Below, in pieces: positions 7,937 to 15,226 of a stretch of DNA of 64,000 bases. Positions within the stretch are counted from its first letter, which is position 1; each line of letters starts with the position of its first letter. Origin of the DNA: Scopulibacillus_A cellulosilyticus. GTDB lineage: Bacteria > Bacillota > Bacilli > Bacillales > Sporolactobacillaceae. The position numbers and the translations under genes were made by a program. The notes under the pieces were generated by a model. The model worked only from the letters and a program-made list of their open reading frames with translations, was not told the origin of the DNA and searched no databases. The stretch is from NCBI RefSeq assembly GCF_042665295.1, contig NZ_JBHTCO010000004.1, positions 372,001 to 436,000 on the forward strand, written 5' to 3'.

Positions 7937-8392
7937 ATGAATCAAGAACAATTATTTTATCAAATGAATTTTGTACGCCAAAGTACCTTAAAAGAATTGG
8001 ATGAAACAACAGAAGAACAAGTTGATAAAATGCTTAAAGGCTTCTCAAACAACATCCATTGGAATTTCGGACACATTCTAGCTGCTACAGAGCACATACT
8101 GCAATTTGTAGGGGAAAGATCCAGTTTTTTAGAATCCTATGGCAGCTACTTTAACCCTGGGACAAGCCCAAAAGAGTGGAAAGATACACCGCCGTCAATC
8201 AGAGAGATTCGTAAACAGCTGGAGGAACAGCCTAAACGGCTGGAGAAAATTCTAAAGGGCCGGTTAAATGAAGAAATGGAGAAAACTTTTTTCGGTATGA
8301 AATCAATTGGAGAGCTTGTGGCTTATTTTAACTGTCATGAGAGCTTGCACGTTGGTACTGTCAAAGGTCTTAAACAAGCACTTCGATCTTAA
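7937..8392 (+). CDS. DinB-like four-helix-bundle protein
   Basis: 151 residues, predicted all-helical. The metal-binding histidines typical of DinB/YfiT proteins are visible: NIHWNFGHIL near residue 40 and ESLHVGTV near 138. The family holds a divalent metal and often acts as a thiol-dependent transferase (bacillithiol in Firmicutes), but the role of this member is unknown. ATG after AGGGAGG. A TATAAT-like box lies at ~7900, and a terminator follows the gene. Confidence 0.8.
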   Translation: MNQEQLFYQMNFVRQSTLKELDETTEEQVDKMLKGFSNNIHWNFGHILAATEHILQFVGERSSFLESYGSYFNPGTSPKEWKDTPPSIREIRKQLEEQPKRLEKILKGRLNEEMEKTFFGMKSIGELVAYFNCHESLHVGTVKGLKQALRS

Positions 8393-8417
8393 ATATTTGG
8401 GATAATGAAAGCAAAAG

Positions 8418-8445
8418 CCTCTAGGGTCAGTCCTTAGAGGTTTTT
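8418..8445 (+). terminator. Terminator after DinB-like gene
   Basis: Nine-pair stem CCTCTAGGG/TCCTTAGAGG with one G-U pair, then TTTTT. Confidence 0.8.
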
Positions 8446-8483
8446 ACTAACTGATCTTGTAAATTTTCAAATAGGAAAATCCC

Positions 8484-8552
8484 CTAAAATATAACAATCC
8501 CAACGATAACCAGCAGGATAAACAAGACGAGAATTAGGATAAATGTTCCCAT
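8484..8552 (-). CDS. YjcZ-like sporulation membrane micropeptide (22 residues)
   Basis: The minus strand reads AAAGGAG, a seven-base spacer, then ATG and 22 codons: MGTFILILVLFILLVIVGIV followed by IF and a TAG stop. It is a single transmembrane helix with almost no polar part. It matches the C-terminal helix of YjcZ-type sporulation proteins, and closely matches the tail of the His-rich protein at 61684-62082 (FVLIVVLFILLIIVG). Mother-cell promoters often drive this family; CATAGGATA (minus strand, 8596-8604) resembles a sigma-E/K -10, but no good -35 is seen. Missed by length cut-offs. Confidence 0.7.
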   Translation of the reverse strand: MGTFILILVLFILLVIVGIVIF

Positions 8553-8761
8553 ATACTCAGCTCCTTTAAAAATAGGAGAGAAAATAATTATGTAATATCC
8601 TATGCTATCAACAGCCGTTTTGATCAAACAATGGGCTGATAATTTTGTTTCACGAAAAGTCGGTTTTGTATTAAAATTAAGGCGGCTGTAAAGTTTACAT
8701 AAAAGTTTTATATGATAATCCGCCCAAAAATTAATAGGGTGTTTTCTATAAAGGAAGGTTA

Positions 8762-10198
8762 ATGATAATGAATAGACATCACCTATTTTCAATATGTAAT
8801 AAATATACAAATTTAACTGAAGCAGATATACGGAAACTTGAACAAATTGCAGAAGGATTACAGATGACAGCCGATCTGGCTCAAGCTAGTGTATTTATTG
8901 ACTGCCTGACCACTGAACATAACCAGGCTATCGTAGTGGCTGAAGCTCATCCAAAGGCCGGACCTGTTTTATATCAGGACTTTGTAACGGGACAAATTGT
9001 GTATAAATCTTATGAACCGGCCGTGATGAATGCACATCTTTACGGAAAACCAACCTATTGTAACAGAGCGATTACACAGGAAGGAAAAGTGGTTAAGCAA
9101 AGTGTCATCCCAATTGAAAATGACAGCGGCAAAGTCATTGGCACTATGGTCATGGAGCGGGATATCAGCGAACAAATTATCCATGAGCAACAACTTGAAG
9201 TACTCAGCGATATTGCTCACCAGCTTAGTGAAACATTAAGCGGCTCACAATCTGGAGAGACAGCTATTTCTGATATTATTGAAGATGGTTTATTTATCGT
9301 CAGCGCCAATGGACAAATCGTTTATGCTAATTCTTATGCCATTAATTTACTTGTTGATCTCGGAAACTCAGATGAATGCCTGGGACTTTCCATTCACAAT
9401 GCTCTTAAGCTGCCCGATGAAATCGATCTTTTTGCCGAACCGATTTATTTCAAGGAATTTACCGTCAACAATAAAACCTTTACGCTTAAAAGTATGATAT
9501 TAAGGGAAGAAAACAGGTTCAGCGGTGCGGTTATTCTAATCCATGACATGACAGAATTAAGAGAAAAGGAACGGCAGCTTTTGGTCAAATCAACTGTTAT
9601 TAAAGAAATTCACCATCGTGTTAAAAATAACTTACAGACTGTTGCCAGTTTATTAAGGCTGCAAATGCGAAAAGATGTGACCGACGAGTCAAAATCATCC
9701 TTTCAAGAATGCTTAAACCGTATATTGAGTATTGCTTCTGTTCATGAAGTATTGTCAAATACAGGTTTGGATAATGTTGAAGTGACAGAAATGATTAAGA
9801 AGGTAGGAACAGTTGTTACCCGCAATTCCGCAGATTCGCGAAAGGACATTAAGATAGCATTTGGGGACTGTGATCCGTTATTCATTAAATCTGATAAGGC
9901 AGTTTCCTTGGCTCTCATTGTTAATGAGCTGATTCAGAATAGTATTGAACATGCATTTAAAGAAAAAAACAGCGGATTAATCCAGGTTGAACTTCGCCGA
10001 CAGTTATCATCCGTCCAGCTTATTGTTAATGATAACGGTATAGGTTATAGAGAAAAAGACAATGTCACATCTCTTGGTTTAGAAATAGTAGGCAGATTAA
10101 CAGAACATGACCTGCATGGATCTTTTAATATTAAAGGCGGCAGTGATGGGACAAAAGCTATTGTGAAATTCCCGGGAGAGGAAATCATTGTTAATTAA
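8762..10198 (+). CDS. eutW: EutW sensor histidine kinase (ethanolamine-responsive)
   Basis: Soluble kinase of 478 residues with no membrane helices. An N-terminal H_kinase_N/PdtaS-like sensor domain (~10-140) is followed by a PAS domain (~165-265), then a HisKA_2 dimerisation domain with EIHHRVKNNLQ (His284/285) and an HATPase with the N-box NELIQNSIEHAF. This architecture is that of EutW, which autophosphorylates on ethanolamine and passes phosphate to EutV. It lies directly upstream of eutV and the eut operon, which fixes the call. ATG behind AAGGAAGG. Confidence 0.9.
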   Translation: MIMNRHHLFSICNKYTNLTEADIRKLEQIAEGLQMTADLAQASVFIDCLTTEHNQAIVVAEAHPKAGPVLYQDFVTGQIVYKSYEPAVMNAHLYGKPTYCNRAITQEGKVVKQSVIPIENDSGKVIGTMVMERDISEQIIHEQQLEVLSDIAHQLSETLSGSQSGETAISDIIEDGLFIVSANGQIVYANSYAINLLVDLGNSDECLGLSIHNALKLPDEIDLFAEPIYFKEFTVNNKTFTLKSMILREENRFSGAVILIHDMTELREKERQLLVKSTVIKEIHHRVKNNLQTVASLLRLQMRKDVTDESKSSFQECLNRILSIASVHEVLSNTGLDNVEVTEMIKKVGTVVTRNSADSRKDIKIAFGDCDPLFIKSDKAVSLALIVNELIQNSIEHAFKEKNSGLIQVELRRQLSSVQLIVNDNGIGYREKDNVTSLGLEIVGRLTEHDLHGSFNIKGGSDGTKAIVKFPGEEIIVN

Positions 10199-10312
10199 GA
10201 CAGATGATAGTGAGGATAAATTATTAGATTTATATTGATTATATTTTTACGATAATTTATACTATTAATTAAGTTATTTCAAAGCAGAAGACAGGTATAA
10301 TTGGATGGATAT

Positions 10313-10327
10313 ATGCAAGCGCTGTCA
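10313..10327. promoter_or_regulatory. CcpA cre site upstream of eutV
   Basis: ATGCAAGCGCTGTCA matches every fixed position of the Bacillus cre consensus WTGNAANCGNWNNCW. It lies 50 bases before the eutV ATG, between eutW and eutV. It implies carbon catabolite repression of the antiterminator, and through it of the whole eut locus. Confidence 0.7.
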
Positions 10328-10377
10328 ATCAGCAAGCTGATAATCCATTTATTGAGTATCGAATTAGGAGATTGAAA

Positions 10378-10950
10378 ATGGGGAAGAAAATTTTGCTTGT
10401 TGAAGATGAGTCTATCGTTCGCATGGATTTAGCTTTCATGTTAAAGGATGCGGGTTATGATGTCATTGGAGAGGCCGGAGATGGGGAAAAAGCCATTGAG
10501 CTTACTTACAAATTGAAGCCCGATCTAATCATTATGGACATCAAAATGCCTAAAATGAACGGACTTAAAGCCAGTCAGATTATATCAGACAAATTTAATA
10601 TCCCAATATTGTTGCTTACAGCCTACAGCCAACAAGAATTTATTGATAAAGCCAAAAAGGCGAACATTGTAGGTTATCTTGTTAAACCTGTCTCTGAATC
10701 CAGCTTAGTTCCTGCTGTTGAAATTGCCTTGAATCAAGCAGTCAAAGCTGTTGAATATCAAAAAAAGATAGACTTAGCCAATCAAAAACTTAAAAACCGT
10801 AAAATGATTGAAAAGGCTAAAGGTGTATTAATGACCCGATTTAATATTTGTGAAGAGAATGCCTATAACAAAATGAGACAGATCAGCATGAACAAACAAG
10901 TCACAATGGAAAAAGTAGCAAAGCATATTTTATTAAAATACAGTTCATAA
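10378..10950 (+). CDS. eutV: EutV response regulator / RNA-binding antiterminator (REC-ANTAR)
   Basis: 190 residues. Receiver domain ~1-120 with acidic pocket (LLVEDE), phospho-acceptor Asp in DLIIMDIKMPK, and conserved Thr/Lys in LLTAYS and YLVKPV. A coiled linker follows, then a C-terminal ANTAR domain (~130-190: IEKAKGVLMTRFNI ... YNKMRQISMNK). Phosphorylated EutV binds dual hairpins in nascent eut mRNA and prevents terminator formation; two candidate targets lie at 10992 and 13691. ATG 10378 is chosen with AGGAG seven bases before; TTG 10372 is weaker. Confidence 0.92.
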   Translation: MGKKILLVEDESIVRMDLAFMLKDAGYDVIGEAGDGEKAIELTYKLKPDLIIMDIKMPKMNGLKASQIISDKFNIPILLLTAYSQQEFIDKAKKANIVGYLVKPVSESSLVPAVEIALNQAVKAVEYQKKIDLANQKLKNRKMIEKAKGVLMTRFNICEENAYNKMRQISMNKQVTMEKVAKHILLKYSS

Positions 10951-10991
10951 CAGGCCCCGTAAAAAACGCTTTAAACAAGTGAATAGATAAT

Positions 10992-11038
10992 AAGCAAAGG
11001 TGCTTAGTGATTTTTAAAAAATCACTGGGCACCTTTTT
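10992..11038 (+). promoter_or_regulatory. EutV antitermination element 1 (ANTAR hairpin overlapping terminator), before eat
   Basis: AAGC-AAAGGT-GCTT (10992-11005) forms a 4-bp stem with a hexaloop having A at position 1 and G at position 4, the ANTAR recognition rule. Its 3' half (AGGTGC, 10998-11003) is also the 5' arm of a terminator pairing with GCACCT (11029-11034) and followed by TTTTT, with an inner AGTGATT/AATCACT stem. The two folds are mutually exclusive. A clear first (P1) hairpin is not evident; CGCTT/AAGTG near 10968-10982 has a 5-base loop. Confidence 0.75.
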
Positions 11039-11050
11039 GCCTTTTACCCC

Positions 11051-11132
11051 GGTGTAACCGTCCGTAAGACTTCCGCCTCAAAACTTAAGTGAATCATTAA
11101 AGTTTAGGCGATCGTTAACGGACGCTAACACC
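11051..11132. repeat. Long imperfect palindrome in the eat leader
   Basis: Nested complementary arms: GGTGT/ACACC (outer), GTCCGT/ACGGAC (middle), CGCCT/AGGCG and AAACTT/AAGTTT (inner), spanning about 82 bases. It has no T-tract and no coding content. Its layout suggests a folded RNA or the end of a small mobile element. Confidence 0.55.
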
Positions 11133-11142
11133 TTGATAAGTT

Positions 11143-11194
11143 CAACTAACCATAAGTGGGGATGAACAAACCCCCACTTATGGAAGTTTCACTT
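11143..11194. repeat. Dispersed hairpin element, copy 1
   Basis: Perfect 12-bp stem CCATAAGTGGGG/CCCCACTTATGG, flanked by AACTAA on the left and AAGTTTC on the right. A related hairpin with the same flank occurs at 61632-61683. The stem sequences differ between copies but still pair, so the fold is conserved. Confidence 0.6.
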
Positions 11195-11325
11195 TATTAT
11201 AAAAAATCAAATCGAAAGGAGTTGAAACGCTTTTTGGAATCCCATTTACTTTTAACAGTGTTAAGTTATTTTAAATTCCCGATTTAATCTATTAATTGGA
11301 CTGAAAAAGGAGGGGCAGTTATACG

Positions 11326-12741
11326 ATGTCAGATAACAGAGAAAATCAAAAATTGGAAAAGGCGTTAAAACCTATTCATCTTTGGGCGATTGGTGTCGGA
11401 ATGGTGATTTCCGGTCAGTACTTTGGGTGGAATAACGGATTTACAGAAGGCGGAGTTATTGGTTTGATCTTAGCTGTTGCTTTAATGACAATTTTCTATA
11501 CAGCGTTCATTTTTTGCTTTGCTGAACTATCGACATCTATTCCTCATGCCGGGGGGCCTTCTGCCTATGCAAGAAAGGCTATGGGCTCATTTGGCGGGTT
11601 TTTAACAGGAATAGCTGTATTAATTGAGTATGTCTTTGCACCGCCGGCTATCACAGTATCAACAGGATCCTACATCCACTTTTTAATACCTTCTATAAAT
11701 CCTGTATATGCCACAGTGGCTATTTTTATCATTTTTATTCTGATCAACATGATTGGGGTAAAAGGGGCAGCGCTTATTGAAATGATTGCGACAATTCTCG
11801 CTCTTATCGGGTTGGCCATTTATTACGTATCAGGTTTTTCGCATGTAAAACTTCACTATATAACCAGTGTTAATGCTTTCCCGCATGGGTGGACGGGCAT
11901 GTTTATGGCTATACCGTTTGCCATTTGGTTTTATTTGGCCATTGAAGGCGGAGCAATGTCAGCAGAAGAAGTTAAAAATCCGCATAAGGATATCCCTAAA
12001 GGTTTCCTTTCGACTATTTTGACATTGGCATTATGTACAGTTTTGACCTTATTGATCACTGCAGGTCTTGGCGGCGGTGTAGGAAAACCAGGAGACAATC
12101 CTCTCCCGCAAGCTTTGGCAACCATTTACGGTGAGCATGCCTTTATTCCTAAACTAGTCGCAGTGATCGGTTTAGCAGGATTAATTGCCAGTCTTAACGG
12201 CATCATCATTGGTTATTCCAGGCAAATGTTCGCGTTGTCGCGTGCTGGTTACTTACCAAAGTTTTTATCAAAATTATCAAAGCGGCGCATTCCGACTTGG
12301 GGATTAATCGTCCCTGGTGCAATCGGCGTTATTGCGGCAGGCAATGCTAATTTTGCCAATCAGCTAATCGTATTGTCGGCTTTTGGCGCGGCATTGATGT
12401 ATTTCTTAACAATGATTTCGATTATTATACTTCGTCAAAAAGAACCTGATTTAAATAGGCCGTTTAGAGTTTATTACCCTTGGGTACCCATTCTTGCATT
12501 AATTATCAGTGCAGTAGCACTCTTTTGTGTATTTTATTTTACGGTTCTAGGAGAAACAATTCCGCTGTTTGGATTTAATATTCCTATGATTGCTGTTCTA
12601 ATTATCATTTTTGCATTAGGTATTGGCTATTATTTCTTTGTCGGGCGTCGCAAACTTTTGCCTATTGATGAAGAGTTCGGCGTTCTGGATATTTTGGATG
12701 AGGAAAACCCCGGGACTGAAGAAGTGAAGCAAGCTAAATGA
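11326..12741 (+). CDS. eat: Ethanolamine permease (APC superfamily, Eat type)
   Basis: 471-residue inner-membrane permease with about twelve helices. It starts with a hydrophilic N-terminus and a motif KPIHLWAIGVGMVISGQYFGWNNG characteristic in pattern of the Eat/ethanolamine permease branch of APC carriers, and it contains the helix-1 glycines and PHAGGPSAYARKA. It takes up ethanolamine for the eut pathway, replacing EutH, which is absent. First gene after EutV element 1, followed 17 bases later by eutS. ATG after AGGAGGGG. Substrate is inferred from family and locus. Confidence 0.9.
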   Translation: MSDNRENQKLEKALKPIHLWAIGVGMVISGQYFGWNNGFTEGGVIGLILAVALMTIFYTAFIFCFAELSTSIPHAGGPSAYARKAMGSFGGFLTGIAVLIEYVFAPPAITVSTGSYIHFLIPSINPVYATVAIFIIFILINMIGVKGAALIEMIATILALIGLAIYYVSGFSHVKLHYITSVNAFPHGWTGMFMAIPFAIWFYLAIEGGAMSAEEVKNPHKDIPKGFLSTILTLALCTVLTLLITAGLGGGVGKPGDNPLPQALATIYGEHAFIPKLVAVIGLAGLIASLNGIIIGYSRQMFALSRAGYLPKFLSKLSKRRIPTWGLIVPGAIGVIAAGNANFANQLIVLSAFGAALMYFLTMISIIILRQKEPDLNRPFRVYYPWVPILALIISAVALFCVFYFTVLGETIPLFGFNIPMIAVLIIIFALGIGYYFFVGRRKLLPIDEEFGVLDILDEENPGTEEVKQAK

Positions 12742-12758
12742 ACAGGGAGGAATCGTAG

Positions 12759-13100
12759 ATGAGTGAAGAAAGAAAAAGGTTCATACAAGAATTTGTTCCG
12801 GGCAAACAAGTCACATTAAGCCATCTCATTGCCAACCCTGATAAAGATATGTTTGAAAAACTGGGTATTCAGGAAGCTGGTGCGCTGGGTATCTTAACGT
12901 TGACACCAAGTGAAACAGTGATCATTGCCGGGGACTTGGCGACAAAAGCCGCGAATGTTTCAATTGGTTTCCTTGATCGTTTTACCGGAAGCCTTGTCAT
13001 AGTAGGCAGCGTATCTGAGGTTGAAATGGCGATGGAGGAAATCAACCGTTTTCTTTCAGAGCAGCTTTTGTATACTCCTTCACAAATTACAAAATCTTAA
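12759..13100 (+). CDS. eutS: EutS microcompartment shell protein
   Basis: 113 residues, a single BMC domain of the circularly permuted, bent-hexamer type. It has the hallmarks FVPGKQVTLSHLIA, TLTPSETVIIAGDLATKA and IGFLDRFTGSLVI. Forms curved facets of the ethanolamine metabolosome shell that retains acetaldehyde. Between eat and eutP in the same transcript, ATG after GGGAGG. Length and sequence are normal for EutS. Confidence 0.93.
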   Translation: MSEERKRFIQEFVPGKQVTLSHLIANPDKDMFEKLGIQEAGALGILTLTPSETVIIAGDLATKAANVSIGFLDRFTGSLVIVGSVSEVEMAMEEINRFLSEQLLYTPSQITKS

Positions 13101-13127
13101 AGAGGTATTAAAAATGGGGGGTCATTT

Positions 13128-13634
13128 ATGAACAGGGCAATGCTAATCGGTTCAATTGGTGCCGGGAAGTCTACACTGACGAATGCTTTGCTGGGACGCA
13201 AAGTTAAAGCTGTAAAAACTCAGTCCCTGGTATTTTATGATTGGATCGTTGATACACCTGGAGAATATACAGAAAATCCCCTTTTCTATAAAAATATTAT
13301 GGCTACATCATTAGAAGTGACGCATGTGTTATATTTACAAGATGCAACCAAAGCAAAAAATTTCTTTCCGCCCGGGTTTAGTACCGGAATTACTAAACTG
13401 CCCATAGGCGTTGTGACTAAAGCGGATAAAGAAGATGCTGATATAGTCAGGGCTGTTAATCAATTAAAAGCCGTGTTGCCAAAAGGTCCTATCGTCGTCT
13501 CATCCTCTGTTACCGGTCAAGGGCTCAGGGAGATTAAGGACTTAGCAGCCTGCAACTCTATGCAGGATATGAAAGACGTCACGAAGAAACTTGCTTCCAA
13601 TGCTGTTTTTTTTCACGAAACTATTTACAAATAG
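13128..13634 (+). CDS. eutP: EutP GTPase-like protein
   Basis: 168 residues with a P-loop at the N-terminus (IGSIGAGKST), a DTPGEY Walker-B/G3 motif and a TKADK G4 motif, i.e. a small P-loop GTPase fold. EutP/PduV proteins occur in metabolosome operons and have been linked to acetate kinase activity or shell positioning. 27 bases after eutS. The transcription unit probably ends or is attenuated at the EutV element 2 terminator that follows. Confidence 0.88.
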   Translation: MNRAMLIGSIGAGKSTLTNALLGRKVKAVKTQSLVFYDWIVDTPGEYTENPLFYKNIMATSLEVTHVLYLQDATKAKNFFPPGFSTGITKLPIGVVTKADKEDADIVRAVNQLKAVLPKGPIVVSSSVTGQGLREIKDLAACNSMQDMKDVTKKLASNAVFFHETIYK

Positions 13635-13658
13635 TCGAAAGTATTTTATATTTATGCT

Positions 13659-13749
13659 AACAAAGAAGTTTCTTACAAGAGAAAATGTTTAGGCAAAGGC
13701 GCCTTTATACAACTATCTTAGGAAGATAGTTTGTGTAAGGCGCCTTTTT
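13659..13749 (+). promoter_or_regulatory. EutV antitermination element 2, before eutA
   Basis: AGGC-AAAGGC-GCCT (13691-13704) is a 4-bp stem with an A1/G4 hexaloop, the same loop start as element 1. Its 3' part starts the 5' arm of a 22-bp terminator (13698-13719 with 13723-13744, loop AGG) followed by TTTTT (13745-13749). Upstream, AAC-AAAGAA-GTT (13659-13670) is a possible first hairpin, also with A1 and G4 but only three pairs. EutV binding would hold the P2 hairpin and let transcription into eutABCLEM. Confidence 0.8.
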
Positions 13750-13768
13750 GCATGCGGGAGATGCAAAA
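13746..13768 (+). promoter_or_regulatory. Hairpin presenting the eutA ribosome binding site in its loop
   Basis: TTTTGCAT (13746-13753) and ATGCAAAA (13761-13768) are perfectly complementary, with loop GCGGGAG holding the putative eutA ribosome binding site. The 5' arm is the terminator's T-tract, so this fold exists only on read-through mRNA. Confidence 0.4.
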
Positions 13769-13770
13769 CA

Positions 13771-15210
13771 ATGAAAAGGTACGTTCGAGATAAGGAACAA
13801 ATGATTAGCGCCGGTATTGACATTGGAACAAGCACAACAAAAGTTGTGATCAGCAGATTTTCTTTGATGAATACTGCCGGGGGAACCCACATGCCAAGGA
13901 TTGAGATTGTTGAAAAAGAGATTTTGCACCAAAGTCCGATTTTTAGAACGCCGCTTCTTTCTCCCTCTGCTGTCGATATAGCTGCTGTTGAAAATCTCGT
14001 AAAAGAGGAATATGAAAAGGCTGGCATCAGCCTTAAAGATATAAAAACGGGTGCAATTATTATAACGGGCGAGACAGCAACAAAGAAGAATGCGGAAGAA
14101 GCCATTCACCATTTATCCAATCAGGCTGGTGAATTTCTCGTTGCAACAGCGGGGCCTGACTTGGAAAGCATTATCGCAGCAAAGGGATCCGGTGCTTATC
14201 AGTATTCAAAAAAAACCGGTAAAACGATCGCCAATATCGATATAGGCGGGGGAACAGCAAACACCGCTGTTTATCGCTCCGGTAGATTGTTAGGCACTTG
14301 CACGCTTCATATCGGAGGAAGATTAATAGAGTTTGAGAATCAAACAATCAATGCCATTTCTGCACCCGTTCAAAAGCTTATTAATCAAAAGGGGCTGTCA
14401 ATAACAATAGGAACCCCTTATAAGGAAGAAAAATTGAAAGCGATAACAGATGAGATGGCAGCTGTCATTTCAAGGATGTTAAATAATCGTCTTAACGATA
14501 ATGACGATGTCTTACTTTTAGGACATCAGCCTGATTGGCAAGAGAATGTTGATGCCATTATGTTCTCTGGCGGGATAGCTGAATGTATCTATCAATTTGG
14601 CAACGAAAAGACTCATTATGATGATATCGGTATGTTGCTTGCTTCTTCCTTAAAACAAAGCTCTGATCTATCAAAATGGGAGTGGATCAAGCCTGAAGAA
14701 ACAGTAAGAGCAACGGTGCTCGGGGCAGGAACGCAAACAACCGAAATAAGCGGGGCATCAATACAAGTTGAGAGCGAAGATTTACCGGTACGAAACTTAC
14801 CTGTACACAAGATTGCCTTTGACTATGATCTTAACGGCGTTAAACAGAAAATACAGCATGGATTAGAACAAGCGTTAGCCATTTATGATCCATTTAATGA
14901 GGGACAAAATTTTGCTGTTTATTTAGCGGAATTGCCCTACTTGAAATTCAAAGATATACAGGAACTGGCGACTTCTTTAATCGATGCTGTACGAATGGAG
15001 AAACGTCCCGGCCAACCCCTTGTTGTTGCCGTTGAAAGTGATTTTGCAAAGGTTCTTGGTCAAACAATAAATATGCAATCAGGCGGCAGGCAGCGTCTTA
15101 TTTGCATTGACCAAATACAAGTAGAACATGGGGATTATTTAGATATTGGACAAGTATTGCAATCAGGCGTAGTGCCGGTTGTTATTAAAACATTGGCTTT
15201 TCACAACTGA
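13771..15210 (+). CDS. eutA: EutA ethanolamine ammonia-lyase reactivating factor
   Basis: 479-residue ASKHA-fold ATPase with the phosphate-1 loop near the N-terminus (SAGIDIGTSTTKVVISR) and a second DIGGGTANTAVY loop near 155. EutA exchanges inactivated cobalamin on EutBC in an ATP-dependent way. ATG 13771 is used, with GGGAG in a hairpin loop; an ATG at 13801, just before the conserved core and after AAGGAA, is an alternative start. The next gene, eutB, begins 17 bases after its stop. Confidence 0.93.
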   Translation: MKRYVRDKEQMISAGIDIGTSTTKVVISRFSLMNTAGGTHMPRIEIVEKEILHQSPIFRTPLLSPSAVDIAAVENLVKEEYEKAGISLKDIKTGAIIITGETATKKNAEEAIHHLSNQAGEFLVATAGPDLESIIAAKGSGAYQYSKKTGKTIANIDIGGGTANTAVYRSGRLLGTCTLHIGGRLIEFENQTINAISAPVQKLINQKGLSITIGTPYKEEKLKAITDEMAAVISRMLNNRLNDNDDVLLLGHQPDWQENVDAIMFSGGIAECIYQFGNEKTHYDDIGMLLASSLKQSSDLSKWEWIKPEETVRATVLGAGTQTTEISGASIQVESEDLPVRNLPVHKIAFDYDLNGVKQKIQHGLEQALAIYDPFNEGQNFAVYLAELPYLKFKDIQELATSLIDAVRMEKRPGQPLVVAVESDFAKVLGQTINMQSGGRQRLICIDQIQVEHGDYLDIGQVLQSGVVPVVIKTLAFHN

Positions 15211-15226
15211 GAAAGGGGGCATTGGA

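Larger units (their letters stand above)
11039..11325 (+). other. Untranslated leader before eat
   Basis: About 287 bases after the EutV-type terminator hold the 82-base palindrome (11051-11132), hairpin copy 1 (11143-11194), and a perfect operator-like palindrome TTAACAGTGTTAA (11252-11264) that no feature here explains. No small gene with a ribosome binding site was found. Confidence 0.5.

Noticed and set aside
11051..11132. Integron attC site
   Set aside because: The arms look superficially like attC, but the R''/R' core and extrahelical bases are not found and there is no integron context.
11221..11240. Second cre site (TTGAAACGCTTTTTG)
   Set aside because: The spacing between AA and CG is one base short of the consensus.
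13713..14105. Frames antisense to the start of eutA
   Set aside because: Explained by eutA coding bias; no ribosome binding site.
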